DNA of 60,000 nucleotides from Membranipora membranacea (GCA_914767715.1 OU612071.1:14059493-14119492), one strand, 5' to 3'; shown: positions 24,235-36,286, counted from the first letter of the stretch. Numbers and translations are program-made. The notes: generated from the sequence alone by a model not told the origin.

Positions 24235-27200
24235 TCAACAACTCTGGTTTGGCTGAAGACCTAGAGTGGTCCAACCGTTTTTGGCAAAATACTCTTTGCT
24301 GTCTGGAGACAACAGCACTACCATGTCCAGGTAAAACCTATAACAATACAGAATTCAAGTTAAATCAAGTTGCCTTTGAATATCAGTTTATCTCTTTATC
24401 TCACCGTATTTCGGAACTTGGTAAATAACCCGCGTGCCGTGTTCCTGCGATGATTCACATTCGGCTTTCAGGAATATCTTGTGTCTCAAACTTCGGTTAC
24501 TAGTGACGTATTGATTTATTAAACGATAGCTTACTCCATCAGCTCTGCTTTCAACAACGATATTCTCAGTAGTATCTAAAAAAGGTATAGGAAAGAAAGT
24601 TGCATTTGTTCTATACAAAATCAACGCGGCAGCTAAAATTCCGTAACCTATAAGATGACAGGAAATCCGTGAATGAACAGGTACCTTTGGAATTACAGTA
24701 TTGGCCAAAACATACTGTGAATTCCATACTTTTAGTTACATGTTTATTGCAGGAATAATATTTTAGAAAAGGGGATATACTCACCGTTAGGTTGAGTTCC
24801 AAATGGTGTAGTAAGAATATGATCGCATTTTCTTTTTAGTTGATTGAATATCAATTTGAATGTTTGGGCTTTATTTCAAAGACCTATTTGGCCAATATCT
24901 TTTGTGTATGTATAATTCACGGTATTGTTTTGAGCAATATAATATTGTCTTCACCAAAGATGGCCTTCGTCAGACTTGACTAAGACGACTGCCAAAATAC
25001 ATGTTTGTAAGGAGTTGTCTCAGCAACATCAAAGTGTACACAACTTTTAATTTAATAACGATAACAAACATCAACTTGAACTAGCACAGTCATAGTTGTA
25101 TTAGGAAGTAAGGTAATAAAGTAAACAGCTTCATTAGGATGCGCTTTGATAAAGCTATTTCATGTGATCGCATGTTCTATACTGATCGAATAACTCTTAG
25201 ATTGTTTTTGAATTCTTGCTTACCATCTGGACCATCAAGCCGTAAGGGTAGAACAGAGACCAGATTATCATCTGGTTGCTCTACGCCACATGTGCTCCCA
25301 GAACTTTCTGAATGAATTCCTATGTCAGCCTTAAGACACTCATCGATTCCGTCTGACGAGGAGGAGGACTCAGAATCAAGAGGATCAAAGCCTACAATCA
25401 CAGTACAGTACAGTACACTATAAGATCATAACCTTAACGAATGTTTGAAGCCAAGATTTCACTTTAGACAACATTGTTTGAAAGAAATGTCTGCTTATTC
25501 ACTATGGTCCCATGCTTCGAATTTGTGGTTCACTCCAATTTCGAATGGTTAGAATCCAGTGGATTCTAACCATTCCCACGATGGAAAAACATGAAAAACA
25601 TCTGCCGCGGCCAGGACATTGTGTGCAAGCGCGCTAACCATATAGCCACACCGCCTATTAAGAAGTAGCTAGAATTAACAGGGTATGGATATTCGCGTCC
25701 AAAAAGTCATTCGTCACAATCTGAAAGTGACTTTAATGTCATTTTCATGGGGCGATTACTCCCGAAATCCTTACGAAATCGCAACATGGGATCATAGTGA
25801 TTATTGGTTGTGAGCTAGGCAGAGATGGAGTGAACCAAGAGTGTTTCCTCAGTATAATAAATGAAAATCCCTCAATTTAGGCAGGTATTTCTATTGGGGA
25901 CATACTTGCCAAGTCTCCCGATTTAGGCGTGACCCTCCAGATTTTTACACCCACCTCCCACTTTTTGTAAATCTCACTATTTCCTCCAGATTTTAGGGAA
26001 AACAGTCCAATCGAAATTTTTTGATAGTTATCCAAGCACATGTTGTTGTTGACTAGTTACTGTTAAGGTCCTTGCACACAAAATTGAAAGGAATTATGAA
26101 ATTAAACAATCCTAACAAATTTACCTGTTCTATTAAAATTCAGCCTATTATTGTAAATGACCAATAGCATCCTCTCATAACTCACAACACTGACTGTCAT
26201 TGGCCACAATATAAAGTAGCTAGTCAAGTGCATACCTTTAGTTTTCATTTCCTTTCAGATCACACATTTTTTAGTATTAATTTTGTACTGTCTACTCTAG
26301 TTAAATTTAAGTGAAGGAAAATAGAAACCTAACAATTCCAAAGGTAGGTCCACTACAATTTAACAAAGCTCGGACCAAAGACTTTGAAACAAATTTAATG
26401 TTAGTCAAACAAAAATATAGTACCTTATCTGGATTCTCACTGTCTGTGACTGAGCATTGTCAGATCTTGATGATGCATGGGCACTTGTAGCCTGTCTTGA
26501 CAGGCAAAGGCCCCAGGGACTTACATGCCTCTACTTTGCCAATGGGGTGTTTGATACTGGACATTGACAATATAAAGGCATGTATGTAAGAGTCCCAGGG
26601 GCCCATGGATTGATTGTAATTGTTTAAAGTGTATTTCACCTCAGTTTGATATTTTAGTACTAGTACAAACATGAAATTATTTGGGGTCAAATATACCTTT
26701 TTAGCCCTTCCTAGTGGCTGGAAACGCTCTCAGAGCTTCTGCAGACAGGGCTCCGCCCCGTACCCCGTTGGGGGGCTCGCACCGCCCCCCAAACCCCCAG
26801 GTGGGTGACTCGGGTGCTTCGCACCCTCAAAGCACCACGTTGTGGTGCAGTATCGCCGTAAAATGGAATCTCCCTATTTTGAATTTAGATTACTTGGCAA
26901 GTATGATTGGGGAAACTACTTTACACCCACCATAACATAAGACTTTTAGGAGCAATAAGGAAATGCTTGCTTTGGCAGTGTAATGCCCAATTATTGGTTA
27001 TTACCATGATTGATGGGTTTTGCAATTGATTATAAATGATCAATTTTTGGTCATATAACAAAATTTAATATGGTAAGTATAATTTATTATAATAATCATG
27101 AGTTTATTCATATACAGCTCAATGTCAGCTACAATGGGTACTTGTAGGGGGTTTTCCACTACATAATTACCGGATCTCGCTAGCTCGCTCCCTCGATTGG

Positions 27201-27337
27201 TACTGGGTCCAAGCACACACACCAGAGCTTACCTGACCAATGAGAACCTACATAGCATAATTGATTAATATTCAGCAAATGTAACAGCAATTACTATTGC
27301 ACTCACCTCCAACGGCACCCTGAAGTTCCTCAGCCAT
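24235..27337 (-). CDS. 5' exons of the caspase locus, or a separate short gene
   Basis: Minus-strand exons: 27337-27307 (start, MAEELQGAVG), 25391-25224, 24868-24785, 24575-24405 and 24302-24235 (TGA). Every junction is phase 1, the same as the caspase exons downstream, and each donor is GTRAG-like. The product begins with an acidic serine-rich stretch (FDPLDSESSSSSDGIDECLK) and continues with a lysine-rich segment (QTFKLIFNQLKRKCDHIL) and a mixed domain (DGVSYRLINQYVTSNRSLR) that I do not recognise. In the exon from 24302 all three frames close before 24180, so it looks like a terminal exon. Because the caspase exons lack their own good ATG, I suspect one gene with an alternative 3' end. Intron 1 carries a hAT-type element. 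Confidence 0.5.
25901..26905. mobile_element. Non-autonomous hAT-type DNA transposon (copy 2, 1,005 bp)
   Basis: The 14-bp ends are perfect inverted repeats: CATACTTGCCAAGT on the left, ACTTGGCAAGTATG on the right. A perfect 8-bp direct repeat, ATTGGGGA, flanks the element (25893-25900 and 26906-26913), as expected for the hAT superfamily. No transposase is encoded. The internal GC-rich segment (26769-26840) contains GGGGGGCT...CGCCCCCC and GGGTGCTTCGCACC, nearly the same as in the element at 12002-13198, although the terminal repeats differ. A second internal inverted repeat involves GCCCCAGGGACTTACATGCC around 26509-26609. It sits in intron 1 of the caspase locus. Confidence 0.85.
26914..27306. 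other. Rest of intron 1 of the caspase locus
   Basis: AT-rich non-coding sequence with no gene seen. The minus-strand ORF at 27222-27040 lacks any motif. Confidence 0.3.
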
Positions 27338-27531
27338 TAGGTCAGCAACTTGTCATGGTCTCTGACTCAGCACCAATTCCTACAAAAAAATGTGTAAACA
27401 TTTATGACCGCCAAGCGGCTGTAACTGTGTTGCTCTTCCAATGCACCACAGTCTTCGCAGGAATAAAGGGCAACTTATCGAGACTGGTGTTAACTCTGTC
27501 AGAAACGATCACAGCAAGGTCACAATTCCAA

Positions 27532-28666
27532 TGATCAGTAATGTAGTCTCCACTGGACCAATTCCTTTGTAGTAAATGGTTGAGTACGCAACTTTAAAAA
27601 TCAATCAATCAAGGTGAACTGAATTGCGTAGCCATGAATGTTCTATACCTTTTGGAAGGGGTTTGGTAAAGAGCAATTCCCAACCAAGCTTCACATTAGC
27701 CCAATTCCTTCTGTGAAAGCAATAAGTTCTGTTTACTCACACTAAAAGAGGAAGAGGGTGTTCCTTGATGAGATTTAGCCCAGTTCTATAGCCAACAAAG
27801 TGATTAGGAAGTAATCACTGAAGAATCACCTGTTATTACTAAGAAGGGACGTGCTTCACTGCCTGATGAAAAGTAAAACATGGCGTCTGAATAATACGTC
27901 ATATATGGATAAACTTATTTTCCTAAAGCCTCAGGGGAAATAATGCACCGACCCCTTTCAATTGGGAGCGCACTATGAAGTTTTCATGCTACGCTGAGTA
28001 ATGAAATTTAATCCTTGAACACAAACTGCGTTCTATTTTTCAGGGAAATCCCATTCCGTTATATAAAACAAATATCAGCTTACTTTTACTCAGATATTAT
28101 TATCAAAGGCTATAGAAAAACCATTTCCATTTGTTTTTGTTCAAATATTGATTTCAAATGTTAGAGTTCGAATCGAATTTGTTTTCATTAATGAATAGTA
28201 AATGCTCAATAGCGTAGTGATCATTTCTTTAGAGATTACTTGTGCCATTAATGTAACGCATAAGTGAAAGCCATTTATATAGAGGCTTCATTTTCTAGAT
28301 TAATCCGAGCATTCGCATGAATAGTGGATTGACTGCCTACAACTACGAAAGGCTGTAACTAGATCAATAATATCACATGATTGTCTGACCTTTATCAGAA
28401 CACACATTGGCACACACAAAACTTGCTTACGTAAAATGAAACCTTATAAGCCGTATATACTAGCGTAATGAAATATTCACAGGATGAAAAAATCATATTT
28501 TTGCACTTGCTGACATCATAGTGAATTAAAGTCACTCAAAAGTCAATGAACAATGTATAAATACTTTTGGATGTTAACTTCAATAACCAACAAATTGGGA
28601 ACAAGTCTCAATTCGATTTCGTTTCAAAATGTAATTCCAAAGGGAAAAAATATCTATTGCGTTGAT
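27532..28666. repeat. Large tandem duplication upstream of caspase locus, copy A
   Basis: From GATCAGTAATGTAGTCTCCA onward, this ~1.13-kb unit is repeated directly downstream at more than 95% identity by eye. The landmark TGAGTACGCAACTTTAAAAA is at 27581 here and 28800 in copy B. No ORF is conserved. It lies just upstream of the first caspase-locus exon (27337, minus strand), in the likely promoter region. Confidence 0.9.
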
Positions 28667-30106
28667 CAGTAATCTAGTCTCCACTAGACCAATTCCTTTG
28701 TAGTTTGTCTCTTATGTGTGTACCATGTCATTCTGAGATTTTAAGTATGGGTATAAGTATAAAATTTAGTTGTCCTGTTTTAATCAGATATTAAATGATT
28801 GAGTACGCAACTTTAAAAATCAATCAATCAAGGTGAACTGAATTGCGTAGCCATGAATGTTCTATACCTTTTGGAAGGGGTTTGGTAAAGAGCAATTCCC
28901 AACCAAACTTCACATTAGCCCAATTCCTTCTGTGAAAGCAATAAGTTCTGTTTACTCACACTAAAAGAGGAAGAGGGTGTTCCTTGATGAGATTTAGCCC
29001 AGTTCTATAGCCAACAAAGTGATTAGGAAGTAATCACTGAAGAATCACCTGTTATTACTAATAAGGGACGTGCTTCACTGCCTGATGAAAAGTAAAACAT
29101 GGCGTCTGAATAATACGTCATATATGGATAAACTTATTTTCCTAAAGCCTCAGGGGAAATAATGCACCGACCCCTTTCAATTGGGAGCGCACTATGAAGT
29201 TTTCATGCTACGCTGAGTAATGAAATTTAATCCTTGAACACAAACTGCGTTCTATTTTTCAGGGAAATCCCATTCCGTTATTTTAAACAAATATCAGCTT
29301 ACTTTTACTCAGATATTATTATCAAAGGCTATAGAAAAACCATTTCCATTTGTTTTTGTTCAAATATTGATTTCAAATGTTAGAGTTCGAATCGAATTTG
29401 TTTTCATTAATGAATAGTAAATGCTCAATAGCGTAGTGATCGTTTCTTTAGAGATTACTTGTGCCATTAATGTAGCGCATAAGTGAAAGCCATTTATATA
29501 GAGGCTTCATTTTCTAGATTAATCCGAGCATTCGCATGAATAGTGGATTGACTGCTTACAACTACGAATGTCTGTAACTAGATCAATAATATCACATGAT
29601 TGTCTGACCTCTTTCAGAACACACATTGGCACACACAAAACTTGCTTACGTAAAATGAAACCTTATAAGCCGTATTTACTAGCGTAATGGAATATTCACA
29701 GGATGAAAAAATCATATTTTTGCACTTGCTGACATCACAGTGAATTAAATGCGCTATCATTGCTAATGGTTAACGTATATAATTTTTTTCTTTCAATTAT
29801 TTCCCGCCCTGCTTCAGCTAGGCACACCAACTTTTGACCAGATCTTCCCAGCTACTTACTTGAAGGGAATTTTTTTAAAATTATGGACTAACTATGGAAA
29901 ACATCTCTTAAAACAAATTTTTGATTTCTCCGCCAATACCAAAATCTTATTCTGCTCATACTGTGTAAGTCACTCAAAATTCAATGAGCAATGCTTATAT
30001 ACCTTTGGACGTTAACTTCAATAACCAACAAATTGGGAATAAGTCTCAATTCGATTTCGTTTCAAAATTTAATTCCAAAGGGAAAAAATATCTATTGCAT
30101 TGATCC
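28664..30106. repeat. Large tandem duplication, copy B, with two insertions
   Basis: Matches copy A but holds ~90 bp of extra sequence near 28703-28792 and ~218 bp extra near 29748-29965. The junction with copy A falls inside a shared TTGATC(A/C) word. High identity outside the insertions suggests a recent event, with indels since. Confidence 0.9.
29748..29965. other. ~218-bp insertion present only in duplication copy B
   Basis: Copy A reads straight from GAATTAAA to GTCACTCAAAA, while copy B has ~218 bp between those words. The insert has no clear terminal repeat; a TAA(A) at each edge could be a minimal target duplication. It may be a small transposon insertion in B or a deletion from A. 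Confidence 0.55.
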
Positions 30107-31330
30107 GCAGCCCTAATCTGGGGGAAAAATTGCATTTAATACACTGAGATAACAAAAATTATCGCTAGCTTAAATTTGTTGACCTATATCATTTTGTATA
30201 AGCTCCCACTTAAATCAGCTATAGCTAAAACTTGTGCTATAGGGACGACTGAGCTAGCTAATATTTACTCTTCTAGGGTATGTGGATGTTGTTGTGTATG
30301 TTTGTGCTTTGGGAATCACAGCTCGCATTGTTATGTATCACTGACACCATAATAAATGCTTAGCCCGTAGCCATGTCGTATTGTTTGCTAAGATACTAAA
30401 ATATTTGCTTTTCATCCTCTTCATTCCAAGCCGCGGCTCTCCGAGTCATTAACTATTGGTATTGTATTGCTGACAATACTGATATTGTTGTATTCAATGA
30501 TAGCAGGGAGTTTGGGACAACTAAAACTCCCAATTTTCTAAAACCTCTCATATTATGTCGGAGTTGCCTAGTCTCTCAAAAAGGGAAGACAACTCCCATT
30601 ATTTTAATATTTCGATTCTGAGTTTTAAAAAAAATATAATTGCTCAGCACTAACGAGCCAACCACCTTGATGCATCCACTGCAATCACTTTAGAAAAAGG
30701 TTTTTTACCAATAGCACGACTTGAACTTACTTGACACAAAGTTACCCAAGATATTGGTTACAGTCACATCTTGATTGATTGATTACAATCTGAACACATT
30801 GATTTACAATGAAAAATGTGTAGTGTTGGCAAACAAATTTGTAATTTAGCTTCTGATTTGAATTGTCATAACTCACAACACCCCTTATAGCAATTTGCTG
30901 TGAATCACAAACAGAAATTTGCTAGCAAGAGAAGTTTGGTGGGGGACTGTGTCATTACTTGCTGTTGTATATTGGAGATTGCATTTTCGTTTGGAATTTA
31001 GAATTTTAGAATGTTAGTCTAAGTATGACTCATTGGGTGACTCATCGGGTCTTAAAAGGCCATGAGTAGAGGTCTTGTTTTGCTTCAAGGCTTATTTCAC
31101 CTAGTCAGTGATGGGGCATCCACAAGTAGGCAAGCAGGCCAATCATGATTTCCGTATAGCTGGAGACCAGGTTGGAAAATAAACTTTGACATCCTAGTTC
31201 AGTATAGAATGACTTGATCTCATCTGATTTGTAAGCTCCATATATCATCGATATATCAAAAATGGTAAACCACAATTTGCACATTTGCTAATAACTTAAC
31301 AATAGTTTATTTGCACATACATGTTACAAC
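30107..31330. other. Gene-free stretch with a hairpin
   Basis: No coding region recognised. A stem-loop at about 30555-30597 pairs GGAGTTGCC...TCTC with GGGAAGACAACTCCC-type sequence, echoing the hairpin at 14742-14787. Confidence 0.4.
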
Positions 31331-31334
31331 ACCA

Positions 31335-31370
31335 AGCCAGCCCTTAATGACCGCCTGCAGCCGCTTTTGC
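31335..31370. repeat. Fragment related to the 31484 MITE
   Basis: AGCCAGCCCTTAATGACCGC and the following CTGCAGCCGC resemble the reverse complement of the right half of the small element at 31484-31575. It is a partial copy; the opposite end is not evident. Confidence 0.45.
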
Positions 31371-31483
31371 CTCCCTGAACCCCATTGGGGCTGTATGTGG
31401 TAAAAATAAACAGTTGAAGAAATGTGATAATTCACCCTGACTATTAGAATTAAAATTAAATGAAAAGAAAATATGTATTTATA

Positions 31484-31575
31484 CACAGCCAGCCCTTAAA
31501 AGCATTCGGGATGGCAATTGCGGCCGTAGGCGGTCGTTAAGGGGGTGGGTGGCACGCTTTTAAAGGCTGGCTGTG
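31484..31575. mobile_element. 92-bp palindromic MITE, hAT-like
   Basis: CACAGCCAGCCCTTAAAAGC at the left pairs with GCTTTTAAAGGCTGGCTGTG at the right (one mismatch in 20). The flanks are a perfect 8-bp direct repeat, TATTTATA (31476-31483 and 31576-31583). The element is too short to code and is nearly all stem plus a GC-rich loop region. An 8-bp duplication points to mobilisation by a hAT transposase. Confidence 0.85.
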
Positions 31576-31711
31576 TATTTATAAAGATATGATTAAAATT
31601 AATACTGCTGTTCCTAAATATTCGATATTTATTCGATAGATATATGATTCCTATGTTAGCTCTGCGGCTTTTTATTTAATTTCACAAATATTATGGTGCT
31701 GACGGTCACAG

Positions 31712-31959
31712 GTACTGCTGCTCAGCGTGACGGTCCAGACCTAGAAGATATCTTCTTTGTGCGTCCTAAAATGATACTGTCTGCGGGTTCGTACAAAATG
31801 ATATTTCTATATGCTAATTCTACTTCTAATGCTACACTTCAGTGCCATCAAAATTTCACTCTACTGAATGACGGTCCCGATACTGCTATACGTCTTGACA
31901 GTCTAAATGCTACTGACTCAGGCTTTAACTGCTGCATGTACTTATTGATGCGCCAATGA
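31712..31959 (+). CDS. Possible Ig-like exon (uncertain)
   Basis: After a CACAG acceptor the frame stays open for about 80 residues. It shows ATLQC (a possible B-strand Cys) and LDSLNATDSGFNCC, which looks like the D-x-G-x-x-C motif of an Ig F strand, plus several N-x-S/T sequons. It ends at a TGA with no clear donor. The fold is shorter than a usual Ig domain, so this may be a fragment or chance. Confidence 0.3.
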
Positions 31960-32024
31960 TGTACACTTGACGCAGTTTTGGCAGGCTGTTTCACTATGAT
32001 GATAATAGTGTTGTATTAATATCA

Positions 32025-32273
32025 TTGAAGTTGATGGTAATTTGTACTTTTATTACTTTATTATTAGGTATGTCGATAGTAGTTGTGTGGTGTACGGTGT
32101 CCAGTAGTGGTCAGAAACGGTATGAGGTGTGTGATGGGATATTCATACAAAATTTTCATTATTGTTCAATCATTCTAAAGTTCGGGTCATTATACATCCA
32201 AAAGGGGAGGGGAGACGCAGTATCAAAACTCAGAACCATTAAGACACAAAACAAATCTCTATTTCATAGTTAG
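32025..32273 (+). CDS. Short ORF with a transmembrane-like segment (uncertain)
   Basis: The ORF starts near a hydrophobic run (VICTFITLLLGMSIVVVW) followed by a polar tail. It could be the membrane exon of the Ig-like candidate at 31712-31959, but the splice phases do not join. No family match is recognised. Confidence 0.25.
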   Translation: MKLMVICTFITLLLGMSIVVVWCTVSSSGQKRYEVCDGIFIQNFHYCSIILKFGSLYIQKGRGDAVSKLRTIKTQNKSLFHS

Positions 32274-32619
32274 TAAGTGACTTTTATAATAACCTTAAAA
32301 CCTAATAATAATGATATTAATTTTATTGGACTGATCAGTGCAGAAAATTCAAAAAAATAATTGCAATTAAGATCATGTTTTACAATGGTTAAAAAACAAT
32401 GACTAAGAGACAAGGTAGAGAGCAATGAAGAAAGCACAAAAACGAATGCTACATTCTTATACACAAAATTAAAAAAATTATGTTAGTCAATCAGGCATTA
32501 CAAGTAAAAAAAATGAGAAATTAAAAATATGTTTATGAAAAAGACTTTTACTTAGGAGCGATATTCTAATCGTTGGTTGGGCTTCCTTTTGGTGATATCT
32601 ACCTATAGAGTTATTATGT
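32274..32619. other. Gene-free stretch
   Basis: AT-rich, no coding sequence or structured repeat seen. Confidence 0.35.
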
Positions 32620-33080
32620 ACTCTATGTATCTACCCGTCGTGACGACAGGCAGGTACGGATGTAGCAGATGGCATACGCACGCACGCTACGCAGCCTCTC
32701 GACATATCTAAGGCATGTGATGTCAAGGTTGACACAGAGCTCATTTAGGTTCAAGCGCGAGTCGTTCATCATAATTTTCAAGAGTAGGATGAATGAAGTC
32801 ATTGATTTACTCATGTTCAGCATCATCCAATTTGTTGCACACCTGCTGGCAGTGAAGCTAGCGGCCGTCTGCAGTTGATCGTCTGAAATAATGATGTTTG
32901 CATTTTGAGATGTGGAGCTTGAAGTGATGGCAGCGGCTTTCTTCACTACACCATAGTGTCATTTGCATATTTCATATGCTCTTTTGCTGGGTTTAGGTCA
33001 TATACGAAAGCATTCCACCTAAGCTGGCCCAGTATAGTTACCTGGGGAACTCGAATGCGGCATGGTTGGTAGTCTGATAG
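32620..33080 (-). pseudogene. Decayed non-LTR (LINE) reverse transcriptase fragment
   Basis: On the minus strand the translation runs RIRVPQVTILGQLRWNAF, a worn version of the RT motif GVPQGxxLGPLLF, then DLNPAKEHMKYANDTMV. There the catalytic YADD box reads YAND and stop codons follow. Further on come DDQLQTAASF and WMMLNMSKSMTSFI, matching the usual L..DL..WM.LN..KT..I region. The missing catalytic Asp and the stops show it is dead. It fits the CR1/L2/Jockey-like LINE groups; the exact clade cannot be told. Confidence 0.65.
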
Positions 33081-33670
33081 ATTGTATTTGGAATTTTACA
33101 CATTGTCAGCAGAAAAGACTCTGAATTTTTTCACCAGATACTGTTGAAGGTGCAAGGCCAGCGGTTTTCTTACCACTAATTCAGGCTTCATCCGGTCATT
33201 TAGATATAACATAAAATATCTCTTTATTTGTAGTGAAAGAGAGTAACCGATGATATTATAGGCAGGCAGGAACACATTTAACAACCCATGCTTGTCAACA
33301 CAGGCTGTCCCCATAGATGCAGTTGATCCACTTTAAAAATGTTTCATCTCCTTGTTATTCAAAATGAGTTAAAAATCCTGTGTAGGATGCTTTCGATTTG
33401 CTGTTAATTGAGATAGAAATTTGATGCAAAAAGTGAAACTCATGAAAGTTTGAATTTGAATTTCTGGCAATGAACACAAAAACGTGCCAAATCTTTTTTC
33501 CCATTTTTTATGTCTTATCTGAACAAATGACAATTTTGCCTAGTAGATTTTTTTTATTCTTTACACTGTTAACATTCGTTTTTATCATACAATGATACTG
33601 AATGTAAGATAAACTGAAACTGAAACTTGTTATGTCGATTTGCAAAATAAACAAAAATTAAAAAAATGGG
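33081..33670. other. Gene-free stretch, possibly more LINE debris
   Basis: The minus-strand ORF 33314-33096 lies directly upstream of the RT motifs in the same orientation and may be earlier LINE sequence, but I cannot match it. Confidence 0.3.
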
Positions 33671-33850
33671 GATGGCGTAGGATGTTATTTATGCTGTTAA
33701 TTGAATTGGTGCCTGTGGCAGCAAATTTTAGAAGTTCATCTGCCATTTTGCAAAGTCTGCAGCATTGGCTGCAAATGGCATGTCAATGGGATGGCGCAGG
33801 ATGATATTTAAGCTGTAGAGTGAATCGGTGTCCGGAGCAACAAATTACAT
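33671..33850. repeat. Two ~58-bp direct repeats 119 bp apart
   Basis: GATGGCGTAGGATGTTATTT at 33671 and GATGGCGCAGGATGATATTT at 33790 begin related blocks that continue with GCTGT.....TGAAT.GGTG.C..G.GCA.CAAATT. No coding function is visible. Confidence 0.65.
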
Positions 33851-33879
33851 TTATTTGAGATGTTACTCGGCCATATAAA

Positions 33880-34100
33880 GTTATGATACCAACGTTGTCC
33901 GATTTTGAATTTTTTTATATCGGTTGGAAAGCAAATCAAACACAGATTCTGAAAATTTTGGTTTCAGCATGACGTCATGTCATGGCGCTGTGCTATTTTG
34001 ATAAAAGGCAGGATAATCGTCTTTGAGGAGGTTTTTAAGGACCATGTGGTGCAGATACTATGGTTCATATCGGACTTTCAACTGCATAATGTTTACAAGG
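33880..34100 (+). repeat. Dispersed repeat, copy 2
   Basis: Partner of 6306-6530 in the same orientation, with GGATAATCGTCTTTGAGGAG and ATAATGTTTACAAG conserved. Its ends are undefined. Confidence 0.6.
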
Positions 34101-36286
34101 ACGAGTTTCGACATCCCAACTCACTATTTGGTTGTCAGGTTGGTTTTTTTTATTTTGGACCCATCTCAGTGTTAAGAGTTTAAATCTGTATTCAAAACTG
34201 AAAAAACAATATGGAGAAATGGCTGTCGCTCGGAAATCCACTAAATTTGGCAAAAGATAGTATGGACTGGTATCGCGATAGCCTTGCCACAAGGTTATTC
34301 ATTCTTGTGGTGGCTTTTGATATTTGGGTGTGGCCTCTTGCCAAGACTAGTATAACGTCATGAGATATTATTACCAACTGATTGTTTGAAGGTGATAGCC
34401 ATGAGGGTATGTTAAGATACAGGTTTTAAAATCATCAAAGTTATGTTTTAAGATCTGCACTCAGGATCGTTTTAGAACGGGTTTTTTCCGCTCTGTGGTG
34501 ATGGTTTGATTTTGTAAAAGTTGGTATCAAAGCACCGCACCTTGCTACAAAGCACTTTGAATATTCCACTGCATCAAAAGAGGGAACAAACTTAATCCAG
34601 GTTTGTCTTAGACCTGGATTCATTACAACAATCTGGAGTTATCTACTCAACACAACATCAAACCAAAACCCATCAGTCAATCAAACAAAACCAAAACAAG
34701 CACACGGGTCTATTCAGAAATTCAGAATAGTGATACATGAGTGGATAACACCACAGAAGCAATATCCAATGCAACCAATTACACAGACAAGGCCTTATTG
34801 TTGTTTGCCTGAATCCCTGAGTCTGCTTAACTCATACATGACAAGTTGGTAGACCCAGAGATCAGCAGGTCTCCGCGGACGAACTCTGAATCCGAAGTTG
34901 CACATTATGCGAACTAGGAGAGACAGTATGTTAATGAGCAGTTACATATAGGGATATTATATTTGTACTGTAGTAGTAGGAAGACAGAGGAAAAGGGAGA
35001 TAGGGAGGGGGTAGAGAAAAAAACATTAAAACTGGGAGCCTCTCTACCAAATAGGGAGACTTGTCGGATATGTTAACTTGGAGTCACATCCCCGAGCGAG
35101 ATTTCACTAGGATTCTGTGCTAACATACCTTGTTTTGTCACCCAACAGTGTGGTTATATATAGCTTTTATCATTAACCAACGTATTCGATGTAGTTATCA
35201 CAAGGCGATGAGAGTGGAATGTCAATAAGAAGCATTTATTCTCCAAGAACTATTTAATTTTCATCTGCCCAATGAATGCAAATGGAAGTTGTGTCCACTC
35301 GATTGTCAAGTTGAAATGTGAAACCATGTCATTGGTCAACCAGAAAGAAATTGCCCAGTCAGCACCTGGCTTTCAGATATGGAAACATTATTCAGCCAAT
35401 CAAGCTATACATTTCAAAATCAAGCAGAAGTTGCTGAATATTGTGGAGGGAAAAGATCTTGACAAAAATCCTTTGCTGCTAATTGTTTGATGAATTTCCA
35501 GGCATCTAGTTGTTGTCTCGTTGATATCTTATATACTAGTAATAGACTAGTAGGTAGGCAGTAAAAAGTGAGTAACAATAATGAATCATTCATGACGATT
35601 GTGTCAGTTTCTGGATAGAGGAACAACTCACTCAAGTCAAATAAATTAAATGATTGATTGGACCAAACATGAAATTGAAACAAACAACAAGTCAAGTGGC
35701 AAGGGAGGAATGTATTTGGCTCATTATTCGATTGGTAGACACCCTACTACTATATCTACCTTATTTCTTCGGATAAATTACCAAGTAGGCCTACCTGTTA
35801 CCGTACCCATTTAACTTCCAGTCACGTCAGTGACTACTGAGTAGTGATGGGAGTCCAGTTTTGTACCTACTACTACCAGCCAGTATGTATGATGACTGAC
35901 TGAAGTGAAAGGACAGGGCATACTTACTTACTTACTTCCCAATTGATCCTAATCGCCGGAATAGCTGGCATAATAAAGGATATAGTAATCAGTCTATTAA
36001 TGCGTAATCAGTGTTTTGGAGTTTCTGTGGGCGCTGCTCGGTAGTGTGACCCGCGAAAAAGAGAGTTAACATTTAGAAAATAAACAGAACAAAAAGTGCA
36101 GCGTCACAGGCTGTCAAAAAGAGTGGCATCTGTAATTGTGGTCCCCATCATATTTCATATCTGATCAAATTTTCAAGCCATCCGTTCAGATGATGGTCTG
36201 ACGGGCATGAAAATTCCCAGTGATAGCTACATGAACATAAATAATACAGTTCAATTTACAAGTAGGTTAGAGATATTTATAGGCGG
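34101..36286. other. Gene-free stretch
   Basis: No gene recognised. The short ORFs at 34065-34292, 34441-34623, 35272-35490 and 35420-35695 have no motif or splice context. CTTACTTACTTACTT near 35920-35938 is a small tetranucleotide repeat. Confidence 0.35.
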
